Part shown: piece by piece, positions 1-7,640 of the stretch
Layout: every line of letters starts with the position of its first letter
How positions within the stretch are numbered: position 1 is the first letter of the stretch
Notes under the pieces: model-generated
What the model was told of the DNA's origin: nothing
Database searches by the model: none
What the model saw: only the letters and a program-made list of their open reading frames with translations
Program-made: the position numbers and the translations under genes
Source of the DNA: Paractinoplanes ferrugineus
GTDB taxonomy: Bacteria > Actinomycetota > Actinomycetes > Mycobacteriales > Micromonosporaceae
Reading direction: 5' to 3'
NCBI RefSeq assembly: GCF_016862195.1
Contig: NZ_BOMM01000028.1
Span: forward strand, 124,001 to 188,000
DNA: 64,000 nt

Positions 1-1
1 G

Positions 2-3000
2 ACCGACCCGCTGGGCCGTGGTGCCGCCGCGCAGTCGGAGCGGTCCAGATCGCTGACCGCGCGCACCGAGACCGCCGACCGGGTGGCCAAGTCGGTGTGC
101 CCCTACTGCGCGGTCGGTTGCGGGCAGCGCATCTTCGTCAAGGACGAGAAGGTCGTGCAGATCGAGGGCGACCCCGACAGCCCGGTCTCGCGCGGGCGGC
201 TGTGCCCCAAGGGTTCGGCCAGCCTGAGCCTGGTCACCTCGCCGCGCCGGCAGCAGCACGTCCTCTATCGCAAGCCGTTCGGCACCGACTGGGAGAAGCT
301 CGACCTCGAGACGGCGATGGACATGATCGCCGAGCGGGTGCTCAAGGCACGCGAGCAGACCTGGGAAGACGCCGATGACGAGGGCCGCCCGCTCAATCGC
401 ACGCTGGGCATCTCCAGCCTGGGCGGGGCGACGCTCGACAACGAAGAGAACTATCTGATCAAGAAGCTGTTCACCGCGATGGGCGCCATCCAGATCGAGA
501 ACCAGGCGCGCATTTGACACTCCGCCACCGTTCCCGGTCTGGGAACCTCTTTCGGCCGTGGCGGGGCCACCAGCTTCCTGCAGGATCTGGTCAACGCTGA
601 CTGCATCGTCATCCAGGGCTCGAACATGGCCGAGGCACACCCGGTCGGCTTCCAGTGGGTGGTCGAGGCCAAGAACCGGGGCGCCAAGGTCATTCACGTC
701 GACCCGCGGTTCAGCCGGACGAGTGCGCTGGCGAACACCCACGTGCCGGTCCGGGCGGGGGCCGACATCGCGTTCCTGGGCGGGATCGTCAACTACATCC
801 TCGGCAACGAGAAGGACTTCCGCGACTACGTCCTGGCCTACACGAACGCGTCGATGATCGTCAGCGCGAAGTACCGGGACACCGAGGACCTGGACGGGTT
901 GTTCAGCGGGTTCGACCCGGGGACCAACACCTACGACCAGACCAGCTGGATGTACGCCGGGTCGGAGGAGCACGCCGGGGACAGCGCCGACTCGGCGGCC
1001 GGGCGGGAGACCGCGAGCGGCCTGCGGCACGAGTCGCACGGGGTGCCGGTGCCCGCCGACGTGCCGCGCGACGAGACGCTGCAGGACCCGAACTGCGTCT
1101 ACCAGATCCTCAAACGGCACTACGCCCGCTACACCCCCGAGGTCGTCGAGCAGGTCTGCGGCGTACCCCGGGAGAAGTTCCTCGAGGTCTGCGAGGCCTG
1201 GACGGCGAACTCGGGGCGGGAGCGGACGACCTGTCTGGTCTATTCGGTCGGGTGGACGCAGCACAGCGTGGGCGTGCAGTACATCCGCACCGGCGCGATC
1301 ATCCAGCTGCTGCTGGGCAACATGGGCCGGCCCGGCGGGGGTGTGCTGGCGCTGCGCGGGCACGCCAGCATCCAGGGGTCGACCGACATCCCGACGCTGT
1401 TCAACCTGCTGCCGGGCTACCTGCCGATGCCGCATCACGCGCAGCACCCGACGTTCGGCGAGTGGGTCGACGAGATCCGGCATCCGGGTCAGAAGGGCTT
1501 CTGGGCGAACGCCGAGTCCTATGCGGTGAGCCTGCTCAAGGCCTACTTCGGCGACGCCGCGACCAGGGACAACGACTGGGGGTACGGCTGGCTGCCGCGA
1601 CTGACCGGCGATCACGGTACGTACCGGCAGGCGCTCGACATGATCGACGGGAAGATCAAGGGTTACTTCCTGCTCGGCCAGAACCCGGCGGTCGGGTCGG
1701 CGCACGGCCGGGCCCAGCGGCTCGGCATGGCCAACCTGGACTGGCTGGTGGTGCGCGACCTCTACATGATCGAGAGCGCGACGTTCTGGAAGAACGGCCC
1801 CGAGGTGGAGACCGGCGAGATCACCCCGGAGAGCTGCCGCACCGAGGTGTTCTTCTTCCCGGCCGCCTCGCACGCCGAGAAGGAGGGCACGTTCACCCAG
1901 ACCCAGCGGATGCTGCAGTGGCGCGAGAAGGCGGTCGAGCCGCCCGGCGACGCGCGCAGCGACCTGTGGTTCTTCTACCACCTCGGCCGGCGGCTGAAGG
2001 CGCGGCTGGCCTCCTCCCCGCTGCCGCGGGACGCGGCGATCCAGAACCTGACCTGGGAGTACGGGGCGGACGAGCCCAGCGGCGAGCGGGTGCTGCAGGA
2101 GATCAACGGTTTCGACCTGTCCACCGGCAAGTTGCTGAGCTCGTTCACCGAGATGAAGCCGGACGGCACCACCTCGGGCGGCTGCTGGATCTACACCGGG
2201 GTGTTCGCCGACGGCGTCAACCAGGCCGCCCGCCGCAAGCCGGGCAGCGAGCAGAACTGGGTGGCGCCGGAGTGGGGCTGGGCGTGGCCGGCCAACCGGC
2301 GCACCCTCTACAACCGTGCCTCCGCCGACCCCGACGGCAAGCCGTGGTCGGAGCGCAAGAAGTACGTCTGGTGGGACCCCGAGAAGGGTGAGTGGACCGG
2401 GGCGGACGTGCCCGACTTCGAGAGGACCAAGCCCCCGACGTACGAGCCGCCCGAGGGTGCCTCCGGGGTGGCGGCGCTCTCCGGCCGGGACGCGTTCATC
2501 ATGCAGGGCGACGGCAAGGGCTGGCTGTACGTCCCGTCGGGGCTGATCGACGGTCCGCTGCCGACGCACTACGAGCCGGCCGAGTCGATGGTGCGCAACC
2601 CGCTCTACGGCCAGCAGGCCAACCCCACTCGCAAGGTCTACGACCGGGACGACAACCCGACCAACCCGAGCCCGCCGCGACAGCACGCCGACGTCTTCCC
2701 GTACGTCTTCAGCACCAGCCGCCTCACCGAGCACCACACCGCCGGCGGCATGAGCCGGCAGCTGGCGTACCTCTCGGAACTGCAGCCGGAGATGTTCGTC
2801 GAGGTCTCCCCCGCGCTGGCGGCGGAACGCGGCCTCGAGCATCTCGGCTGGGCGCACATCGTCACCGCGCGCGCCGCCATCGAGGCGCGGGTGCTGGTCA
2901 CCGAGCGGCTGACCCCGCTGCGCATCGACGGCCGGGTCGTGCACCAGCTCTGGCTGCCCTACCACTGGGGCTCGGAGGGCCTGGTCACCGGCGACTCGGC

Positions 3001-3202
3001 GAACGACCTCATCGGCATCACGCTGGATCCGAACGTCCTGATCCAGGAGAGCAAGGTCGGCACGTGCGACATCCAGCCGGGGCGGCGGCCGGTCGGCAAG
3101 GCACTGCTGGCGTACGTTGCCGACTATCGCCGCCGGGCCGGGCTCGCACCCGGGTCCCGCCCACCGACCGTGACCACGAAGGACGCTGATGGGGATCAAT
3201 AG
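2..3202 (+). CDS. fdhA: Selenocysteine-containing formate dehydrogenase, molybdopterin catalytic subunit (5' partial)
   Basis: Catalytic subunit of a membrane-associated formate dehydrogenase that oxidises formate to CO2 at a molybdenum or tungsten bis-MGD centre. The frame is open from base 2, so the true start lies upstream; 1,066 codons are visible. The N-terminus carries a CxxC-x3-C 4Fe-4S motif (VCPYCAVGCG) closed by RLCPKG. An in-frame TGA at 515-517 falls in the context ARI-U-HSATVPGLG, exactly where formate dehydrogenases carry the metal-ligating Sec or Cys followed by His. The frame continues without a break into NADCIVIQGSNMAEAHPVG and the C-terminal molybdopterin-dinucleotide-binding part. 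A SECIS hairpin follows the TGA. Standard gene calling would split this into 83-517 and 626-3202. It overlaps fdhB by 14 bp. Confidence 0.96.
523..563 (+). promoter_or_regulatory. Bacterial SECIS element directing UGA-to-Sec recoding
   Basis: Hairpin starting 5 nt after the UGA at 515-517. The lower stem is CGCCAC (523-528) with GTGGCG (558-563). The upper stem is GTTCCC (530-535) with GGGAAC (541-546), closing a five-base apical loop GGTCT (536-540). A GGUCU apical loop carrying the critical G-U pair is the feature bound by SelB in the classical E. coli fdhF element, and the apical distance from the UGA is in the usual range. The pairing is read directly; function is inferred by analogy. Confidence 0.9.
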
Positions 3203-4103
3203 CCTGTACGGGCCGCTCGATCCGGCCCCGGACGCGGGTTACCCCGACGCCCCGCCCCGGATGGGTTTCTTCACCGACACCTCGGTCTGCATCGGCTGCA
3301 AGGCCTGCGAGGTGGCCTGCAAGACGTGGAACGCCATCCCGGACGACGGCTTCAACCTGCTCGGCCACTCCTACGACAACACCGGCGGGCTGAGCGCCGA
3401 CTCGTGGCGGCACGTCGCGTTCATCGAGCAGCCGGCGGTGGACGCCCTGGCCGCGGCCGGCCGGCCCGAGCCGCAGTTCCTCGGCATGCCGGGCACCACC
3501 CTTCCCGGCGAGTCGGTGCCGGCCGGCTCCCGCACCGATTTCCGCTGGCTGATGATGTCGAACGTGTGCAAGCACTGCACCCACGCCGGCTGCCTCGACG
3601 TCTGTCCGACCGGGTCACTGTTCCGCACCGAGTTCGGCACCGTGGTGGTGCAGGAGGACATCTGCAACGGCTGCGGCTACTGCGTGGCGGCCTGCCCCTA
3701 CGGCGTCATCGACCGGCGCGAGGACGACGGCCGGGCCTGGAAGTGCACGCTCTGCTACGACCGGCTCGGCGACGGGCTGACCCCGGCGTGCGCGCAGGCG
3801 TGCCCGACCGAGTCGATCGTCTTCGGTGAGCTGTCCGAACTGCACGCCCGCGCCGACGAGCGGGTCGCGAAACTGCACGCCGACGGCGTCGGGTCGGCCC
3901 GGCTCTACGGCCACGACCAGGACGACGGGGTGGGCGGGGACGGCGCGTTCTTCCTGCTGCTGGACGAGCCCGAGGTGTACGGCCTGCCGCCCGACCCGAT
4001 CGTGACCACCCGGGACCTGCCGGACATGTGGAAACGGGCCGGTCTGGCCGCCCTCGCCATGGCCGCCTCGGTGGCGGTGTCGTTCCTGGGCCGGCGCGGA
4101 TGA
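3189..4103 (+). CDS. fdhB: Formate dehydrogenase iron-sulfur (beta) subunit
   Basis: Electron-transfer subunit that carries electrons from the formate-oxidising subunit to the membrane anchor. Four ferredoxin-type cysteine groups are visible: CIGCKACEVAC near residue 36, CKHCTHAGCLDVCP near 125, CNGCGYCVAACP near 160 and CTLCYDR with CAQACP near 185-205, consistent with four 4Fe-4S clusters as in FdnH/FdoH-type subunits. The C-terminus ends in a single hydrophobic segment (AGLAALAMAASVAVSFLG) that could anchor it. The ATG at 3189 lies inside the end of fdhA and the stop overlaps the next start by ATGA, so fdhA, fdhB and the NrfD gene are one translationally coupled operon. 304 residues. Confidence 0.95.
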   Translation: MGINSLYGPLDPAPDAGYPDAPPRMGFFTDTSVCIGCKACEVACKTWNAIPDDGFNLLGHSYDNTGGLSADSWRHVAFIEQPAVDALAAAGRPEPQFLGMPGTTLPGESVPAGSRTDFRWLMMSNVCKHCTHAGCLDVCPTGSLFRTEFGTVVVQEDICNGCGYCVAACPYGVIDRREDDGRAWKCTLCYDRLGDGLTPACAQACPTESIVFGELSELHARADERVAKLHADGVGSARLYGHDQDDGVGGDGAFFLLLDEPEVYGLPPDPIVTTRDLPDMWKRAGLAALAMAASVAVSFLGRRG

Positions 4104-5053
4104 GCCGGCGCGGCGACCGGCCGATGGTGCCGCGGGCGGAGTTCCGCTCCTACTACGGGCAGCCGATCGTGCGGCCCGCCCCGTGGACCCACGACATCGC
4201 GTCGTACCTGTTCACCGGCGGGCTCGCGGCCGGGTCGGCGCTGCTCGCCGCCGGCGGTCAGCTCACCCGGCGGCCCCGGCTGCGGCGGACCGGCCGGGTG
4301 GCGGCGCTCGGCGCGGTCGCGGCCAGCGGCTACTTCCTGGTCGCCGACCTGGGCCGGCCGGAACGGTTCCTCAACATGCTGCGGGTCGCCAAGCCGACCT
4401 CGCCGATGTCGATGGGCACGTGGATCTTCTCGGCGTTCAGCGGGGCGGCCGGGGTGGCGGCCGTCGCCGAGGTCGCGCCGCTGCTGCCGGCCTCGTTCCT
4501 GCGGCGGGTGCTGCCACCGGCCGGTGCGGTGGCCGGGCTGGGGGCCGCGGCGGTCGCGCCCGCGCTGGCCACCTACACCGCGGTCCTGCTCGCCGACACG
4601 GCCACCCCGAGCTGGCACGTGGCGTACCCGGAACTGCCGTTCGTCTTCGCCGGAAGCGCCCTCGCCAGCGGGGCCGGGGTCGGGCTGATCGCCGATCCGG
4701 TCCCGGCGACCCGGCGGATGGCGGTGCTGGGCGCGGCCCTCGAGCTCTACGGCGCCCATCGGATCGAGACCACCAAGGGCATTCTCAGCGAGCCGTACGC
4801 GACCGGCCGCGCCGGGCGGCTGCTGCGGGTGGGCCGGGCGCTGACCGCCGCCGGGGTCGCCGGGGCCGTCCTCGGGCGCCGCAGCCGGGTCGTCTCGGCG
4901 CTGTCCGGACTGTCCCTGCTGGCCGCGTCGGCGGTCACCCGGTTCGGCATCTTCGAAGGCGGCATGGCGTCGGCGCGCGACCCCAAATACACGGTGCTCC
5001 CCCAGCGCGAACGCCTGGCCGGACGGGTTCCGGACGGTCCGCCACCCGACTGA
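4100..5053 (+). CDS. NrfD/PsrC-family membrane subunit of formate dehydrogenase
   Basis: Polytopic membrane protein of the NrfD/polysulfide-reductase family, the usual quinone-linked anchor for this type of actinobacterial formate dehydrogenase. The product has 317 residues. The N-terminus (PRAEFRSYYGQPIVRPAPW) is followed by about eight hydrophobic segments, beginning with IASYLFTGGLAAGSALLAA and including the typical ADLGRPERFLNMLRV loop. I chose the ATG at 4100, which overlaps the fdhB stop by ATGA; a longer open frame from 4028 would run inside fdhB. The gene ends 16 bp before the convergent selD, with a shared hairpin at the stops. Family confident; exact electron acceptor inferred. Confidence 0.9.
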   Translation: MSRRGDRPMVPRAEFRSYYGQPIVRPAPWTHDIASYLFTGGLAAGSALLAAGGQLTRRPRLRRTGRVAALGAVAASGYFLVADLGRPERFLNMLRVAKPTSPMSMGTWIFSAFSGAAGVAAVAEVAPLLPASFLRRVLPPAGAVAGLGAAAVAPALATYTAVLLADTATPSWHVAYPELPFVFAGSALASGAGVGLIADPVPATRRMAVLGAALELYGAHRIETTKGILSEPYATGRAGRLLRVGRALTAAGVAGAVLGRRSRVVSALSGLSLLAASAVTRFGIFEGGMASARDPKYTVLPQRERLAGRVPDGPPPD

Positions 5054-5073
5054 CCCCGGCGCGCGCCCGTCAG
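5050..5073. terminator. Short hairpin between convergent nrfD-type gene and selD
   Basis: CTGAC (5050-5054) pairs with GTCAG (5069-5073) around a GGC/GCC-rich core. It overlaps the stop codons of both converging genes, so it could act on both strands. No U-tract follows, as is common in high-GC actinobacteria. Confidence 0.5.
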
Positions 5074-6071
5074 GCCACCTCGACCGTCCGGCCGGTGCTC
5101 GGCACCAACTCCCCGACGACCGGGTAACCCGGGACCTCCCCCACCACGAGCAGTCCGCCGGAGGTCTGCGCGTCGGCGAGGAGCAGCAGCTCGTCCTCGC
5201 CCACGGCCGACCGCAGGTGCGGCCGCACCCAGTCGAGGTTCCGCCTGGTCCCCCCGCTGACGAAGCCGTCGGCGAGCGCCTGCCGGGCCCCGTCGAGGTA
5301 CGGGACGGCGGCGGCGTCGAGCCGGGCGGTGACCCCGCTGGCCCGCGCGAGCTTGTGCAGATGCCCGAGCAGCCCGAACCCGGTCACGTCGGTGGCCGCC
5401 TCCACACCCGCCCGCAGGGCCGCCCCGGCCGCGTCCCGGTTGAGCGTCGTCATGGCCTGCACGGCCTGCGGAAAGACCTCACCGGTGGACTTGTGCCGGC
5501 TGTTGAGGACCCCGACGCCCAGCGGCTTGGTGAGGGTCAACGCGAGCCCGGCCCGCCCGGCGTCGTTCCGCATCAACCTCTGCGGGTCGGCGATGCCGGT
5601 GACCGCCATCCCGTACTTCGGCTCCGGATCGTCCACACTGTGCCCGCCGGCCAGGTGGCAGCCGGCCTCCCGGGCGATGTCGAGCCCACCCCGCAGCACC
5701 TCCGCCGCCAACTCCATCGGCAGCAGCTCCCGGGGCCAGCAGAGCAGGTTGACCGCCACCACCGGCGTACCACCCATCGCGTACACATCGGACAGCGCGT
5801 TGGCCGCCGCGATCCGCCCCCAGTCGTAGGCGTCGTCGACGACCGGCGTGAAGAAATCCGCTGTCGCGACCACGGCCTGCCCGTTCGCGATCCGCACCAC
5901 CGCCGCGTCGTCCCCGTCGTCGAGCCCGACGAGCAACTCCCCCGGCCCCCGCGGAAGCTCCCCACCGACCAGGCCCGCCACCACCGCCTCCAGCTCACCG
6001 GGCGGAATCTTGCAGGCGCATCCCCCACCATGGGCGTACGAGGTGAGCCGCCGAACCGAGGTAGTCGTCAC
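5070..6071 (-). CDS. selD: Selenide, water dikinase (selenophosphate synthetase)
   Basis: Makes selenophosphate, the selenium donor for Sec-tRNA synthesis, from selenide and ATP. The product has 333 residues. The N-terminal signature YAHGGGCACKI holds the catalytic Cys at residue 18 and Lys at 21 (equivalents of E. coli Cys17 and Lys20), so this SelD uses Cys rather than Sec. Further family motifs are visible: ATADFFTPVVDDAYDWGRIAA, the metal/ATP region NALSDVYAMGG, AGGHSVDDPEPKYG, and TDVTGFGLLGH and DAQTSGGLL in the C-terminal half. I chose the GTG at 6071 because the frame upstream runs into the tRNA-Sec gene and has no family similarity. It is convergent to the fdh operon and next to tRNA-Sec, so it clearly serves FdhA. 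Confidence 0.96.
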   Translation of the reverse strand: MTTTSVRRLTSYAHGGGCACKIPPGELEAVVAGLVGGELPRGPGELLVGLDDGDDAAVVRIANGQAVVATADFFTPVVDDAYDWGRIAAANALSDVYAMGGTPVVAVNLLCWPRELLPMELAAEVLRGGLDIAREAGCHLAGGHSVDDPEPKYGMAVTGIADPQRLMRNDAGRAGLALTLTKPLGVGVLNSRHKSTGEVFPQAVQAMTTLNRDAAGAALRAGVEAATDVTGFGLLGHLHKLARASGVTARLDAAAVPYLDGARQALADGFVSGGTRRNLDWVRPHLRSAVGEDELLLLADAQTSGGLLVVGEVPGYPVVGELVPSTGRTVEVA

Positions 6072-6132
6072 CCCACCCACTCTGGCACGCCGCCGCCGTC
6101 CCGTCGCGACACCCCGGCTAGGGTGGTCGGCG

Positions 6133-6224
6133 GAGGCGTTAGGGCGGCTGGTGCCCCTCCCGGTCTTCAACACCGGTGTGGCCCGGCATCCGGGCCAGGC
6201 GGGTTCGATTCCCGTCCGCCTCCG
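6133..6224 (+). tRNA. selC: tRNA-Sec, anticodon UCA
   Basis: The acceptor arms GGAGGCG (6133-6139) and CGCCTCC (6217-6223) pair perfectly, with G6224 as discriminator; CCA is not encoded. The anticodon stem CCGGT (6161-6165) with ACCGG (6173-6177) closes the loop CTTCAAC, giving anticodon TCA at 6168-6170, which reads UGA. The very long variable arm (TGGCCCGG with CCGGGCCA, about 6179-6197) and the T-loop GGGTTCGATTCCC are typical of selenocysteine tRNA. About 92 nt long, as expected for the largest tRNA. selA and selB do not follow within the window. Confidence 0.95.
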
Positions 6225-6255
6225 CTCCCTCCTGCCCGCCGCGCCGGCTCTCGAC

Positions 6256-6321
6256 CGCAACTTCCTTGGGCTTGAAAAAGGGCCTCCGCGCCTTCGGAGA
6301 CCCCTCTTCAGTGGAGTTGCG
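6256..6321. other. Structured intergenic element after tRNA-Sec
   Basis: CGCAACT (6256-6262) can pair with AGTTGCG (6315-6321), enclosing an inner hairpin CTCCG/CGGAG (about 6283-6298). The strand and role are unknown. It could be a terminator for tRNA-Sec or for the regulator gene downstream on the other strand. The rest of 6225-6492 shows no recognisable gene; a short GTG frame at about 6396-6480 has no family features. Confidence 0.35.
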
Positions 6322-6492
6322 ATGTCTCGGCCTTGAAGCGGGCGACGGAGAGCCCTCGAGCCGGTCCCAAAGCACCCGCCGGCCGGACATGCGGTGACCA
6401 CGGCGGTGGCCGGCGCGCGGCCGAGGCCGGTCGAGCAGCCGGTGCTGAGCCAGGTGGCGGTGCTGGCGGACTCTCCTTGAACAGGTCGCGGC

Positions 6493-7353
6493 TCAGCGGG
6501 CGTGCTCAGGGGCGTTCCAGCTGGCCAGCAGGCGCAGGGCGTCGTGTTCGGGGGTGCCGGGCCGGGCGTGGTAGGCGTTCAGGCGCAGGCCGGTGTCGGC
6601 GGTCAGCTCGAGCGACTCGTAACCGAGCGTCAGGTCGCCGACCTCGGGATGGTGCAGGCGTTTGACGCCGGACACGTGCAGGCGCACGTCGTGCGCCGCC
6701 CACCAGGTGCGGAAGACCTCGCTGCGGGTGCTGAGCTCGCCCACCAGGTCGGTCAGCTTCCGGTCGTACGGGTCCCGCCCGGCCTCGGCCCGCAGCAGCG
6801 CGACCACGTCGCCCGCGAGTTGCGCCCAGTCGAGGTAGAACTCCTGGGCGGCGGGATCGAGGAAGATGAACCGCGCGAGGTTGGGGGTGGCGGCGGTGCC
6901 GTTGAGGGCCGGGGCGAAGACGGCGCGGCCGAGGGCGTTGACGGCGAGGACGTCGAGCCGGCCGTTGCGCACGTAGGCCGGGGCCATCGTCATCGCGTCG
7001 AGCACGTACTGCACGCCCGGGCGCACGGTGGCCGAGGGGCGCCGCCGGCCGCGGACGGTGGCGATGGTGGCGTTGGCGGTGCGGGCGAGGTCGAGCAGGT
7101 GGGCGCGCTCGGCGTCGTCGAGTTGCAGGGCGCGGGCCAGCGCCGCCAGCACGCTGTCCGAGACGCCGTTGAGGTTGCCGCGTTCGAGCCGCGTGTAGTA
7201 GTCGACGCTGACCCCGGCGAGCAGCGCGACCTCCTCCCGCCGCAGGCCGCTGACCCGTCGCCGCGACCCGAAGTCGGGCAGACCGGCCCGCGCCGGAGTG
7301 ATCTTCGCCCGCCGGCTGGTCAGGAAGTCGCGGATCTCCGCCCGGTTGTCCAT
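6493..7353 (-). CDS. XRE-family transcriptional regulator with MmyB-like ligand domain
   Basis: DNA-binding regulator of 286 residues. An N-terminal helix-turn-helix (about residues 25-85) includes VSGLRREEVALLAGVSVDYYTRLERG, the hallmark of the large actinobacterial MmyB/XRE group. It is followed by a C-terminal MmyB-type domain (about 110-275) with ARFIFLDPAAQEFYLDW and an L-x-D-LVGELSTRSEVFRTWW stretch. Members of this group usually control a divergent neighbour and may bind a fatty-acid-like ligand. The gene is divergent from the 70-residue zinc-ribbon protein, and the 74-bp gap holds GGTAC/GTACC arms around 7393 that could be its operator. Regulated gene unknown. Confidence 0.85.
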   Translation of the reverse strand: MDNRAEIRDFLTSRRAKITPARAGLPDFGSRRRVSGLRREEVALLAGVSVDYYTRLERGNLNGVSDSVLAALARALQLDDAERAHLLDLARTANATIATVRGRRRPSATVRPGVQYVLDAMTMAPAYVRNGRLDVLAVNALGRAVFAPALNGTAATPNLARFIFLDPAAQEFYLDWAQLAGDVVALLRAEAGRDPYDRKLTDLVGELSTRSEVFRTWWAAHDVRLHVSGVKRLHHPEVGDLTLGYESLELTADTGLRLNAYHARPGTPEHDALRLLASWNAPEHAR

Positions 7354-7427
7354 GTCTCGACGCTACTTCGGGGGCCGCGAAGCAGGGAGGTACTGGTGGT
7401 ACCGGTAAGCCGTAATACGCTGCGGGA

Positions 7428-7640
7428 GTGGCGGAGATGAGGCGGTGCCCGCGGTGCGGCCATCCGACCCGGGCCGACCGCATGGTCAAGGGCTTCGGGC
7501 GGGAGTGCGCCGCCCAGCTGGGCCTGATCGGCGGTTCGGTCGACGTCGGCCACGCCGGACCGGACCTGTTCGACGTGCTCGACGAGATGACCGACGACGC
7601 GTGCGACGGTTTCGACAGGCCGGCCGACCGAGGCTTCTAG
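7428..7640 (+). CDS. Small DUF6011-like zinc-ribbon protein
   Basis: A 70-residue protein starting at a GTG. The N-terminal half has a CPRCG knuckle and a second Cys about 17 residues on (GFGRECAAQLG), resembling the short treble-clef/zinc-ribbon DUF6011 fragments common in actinobacteria and their phages. The C-terminal half is acidic (DVLDEMTDDACDGFD). It is divergent from the XRE regulator and its stop overlaps the end of the convergent histidine kinase gene by 4 bp. Function unknown; a nucleic-acid-binding role is only a guess from the fold. Confidence 0.6.
   Translation: MAEMRRCPRCGHPTRADRMVKGFGRECAAQLGLIGGSVDVGHAGPDLFDVLDEMTDDACDGFDRPADRGF

Noticed and set aside
515-517. The TGA as a nonsense mutation making fdhA a pseudogene
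   Set aside because: Its position matches the Sec site, a SECIS hairpin follows, and selD and tRNA-Sec lie next to the operon.
6396-6480. Short GTG open frame between tRNA-Sec and the XRE gene
   Set aside because: 28 codons, no family features, and not selA-like.
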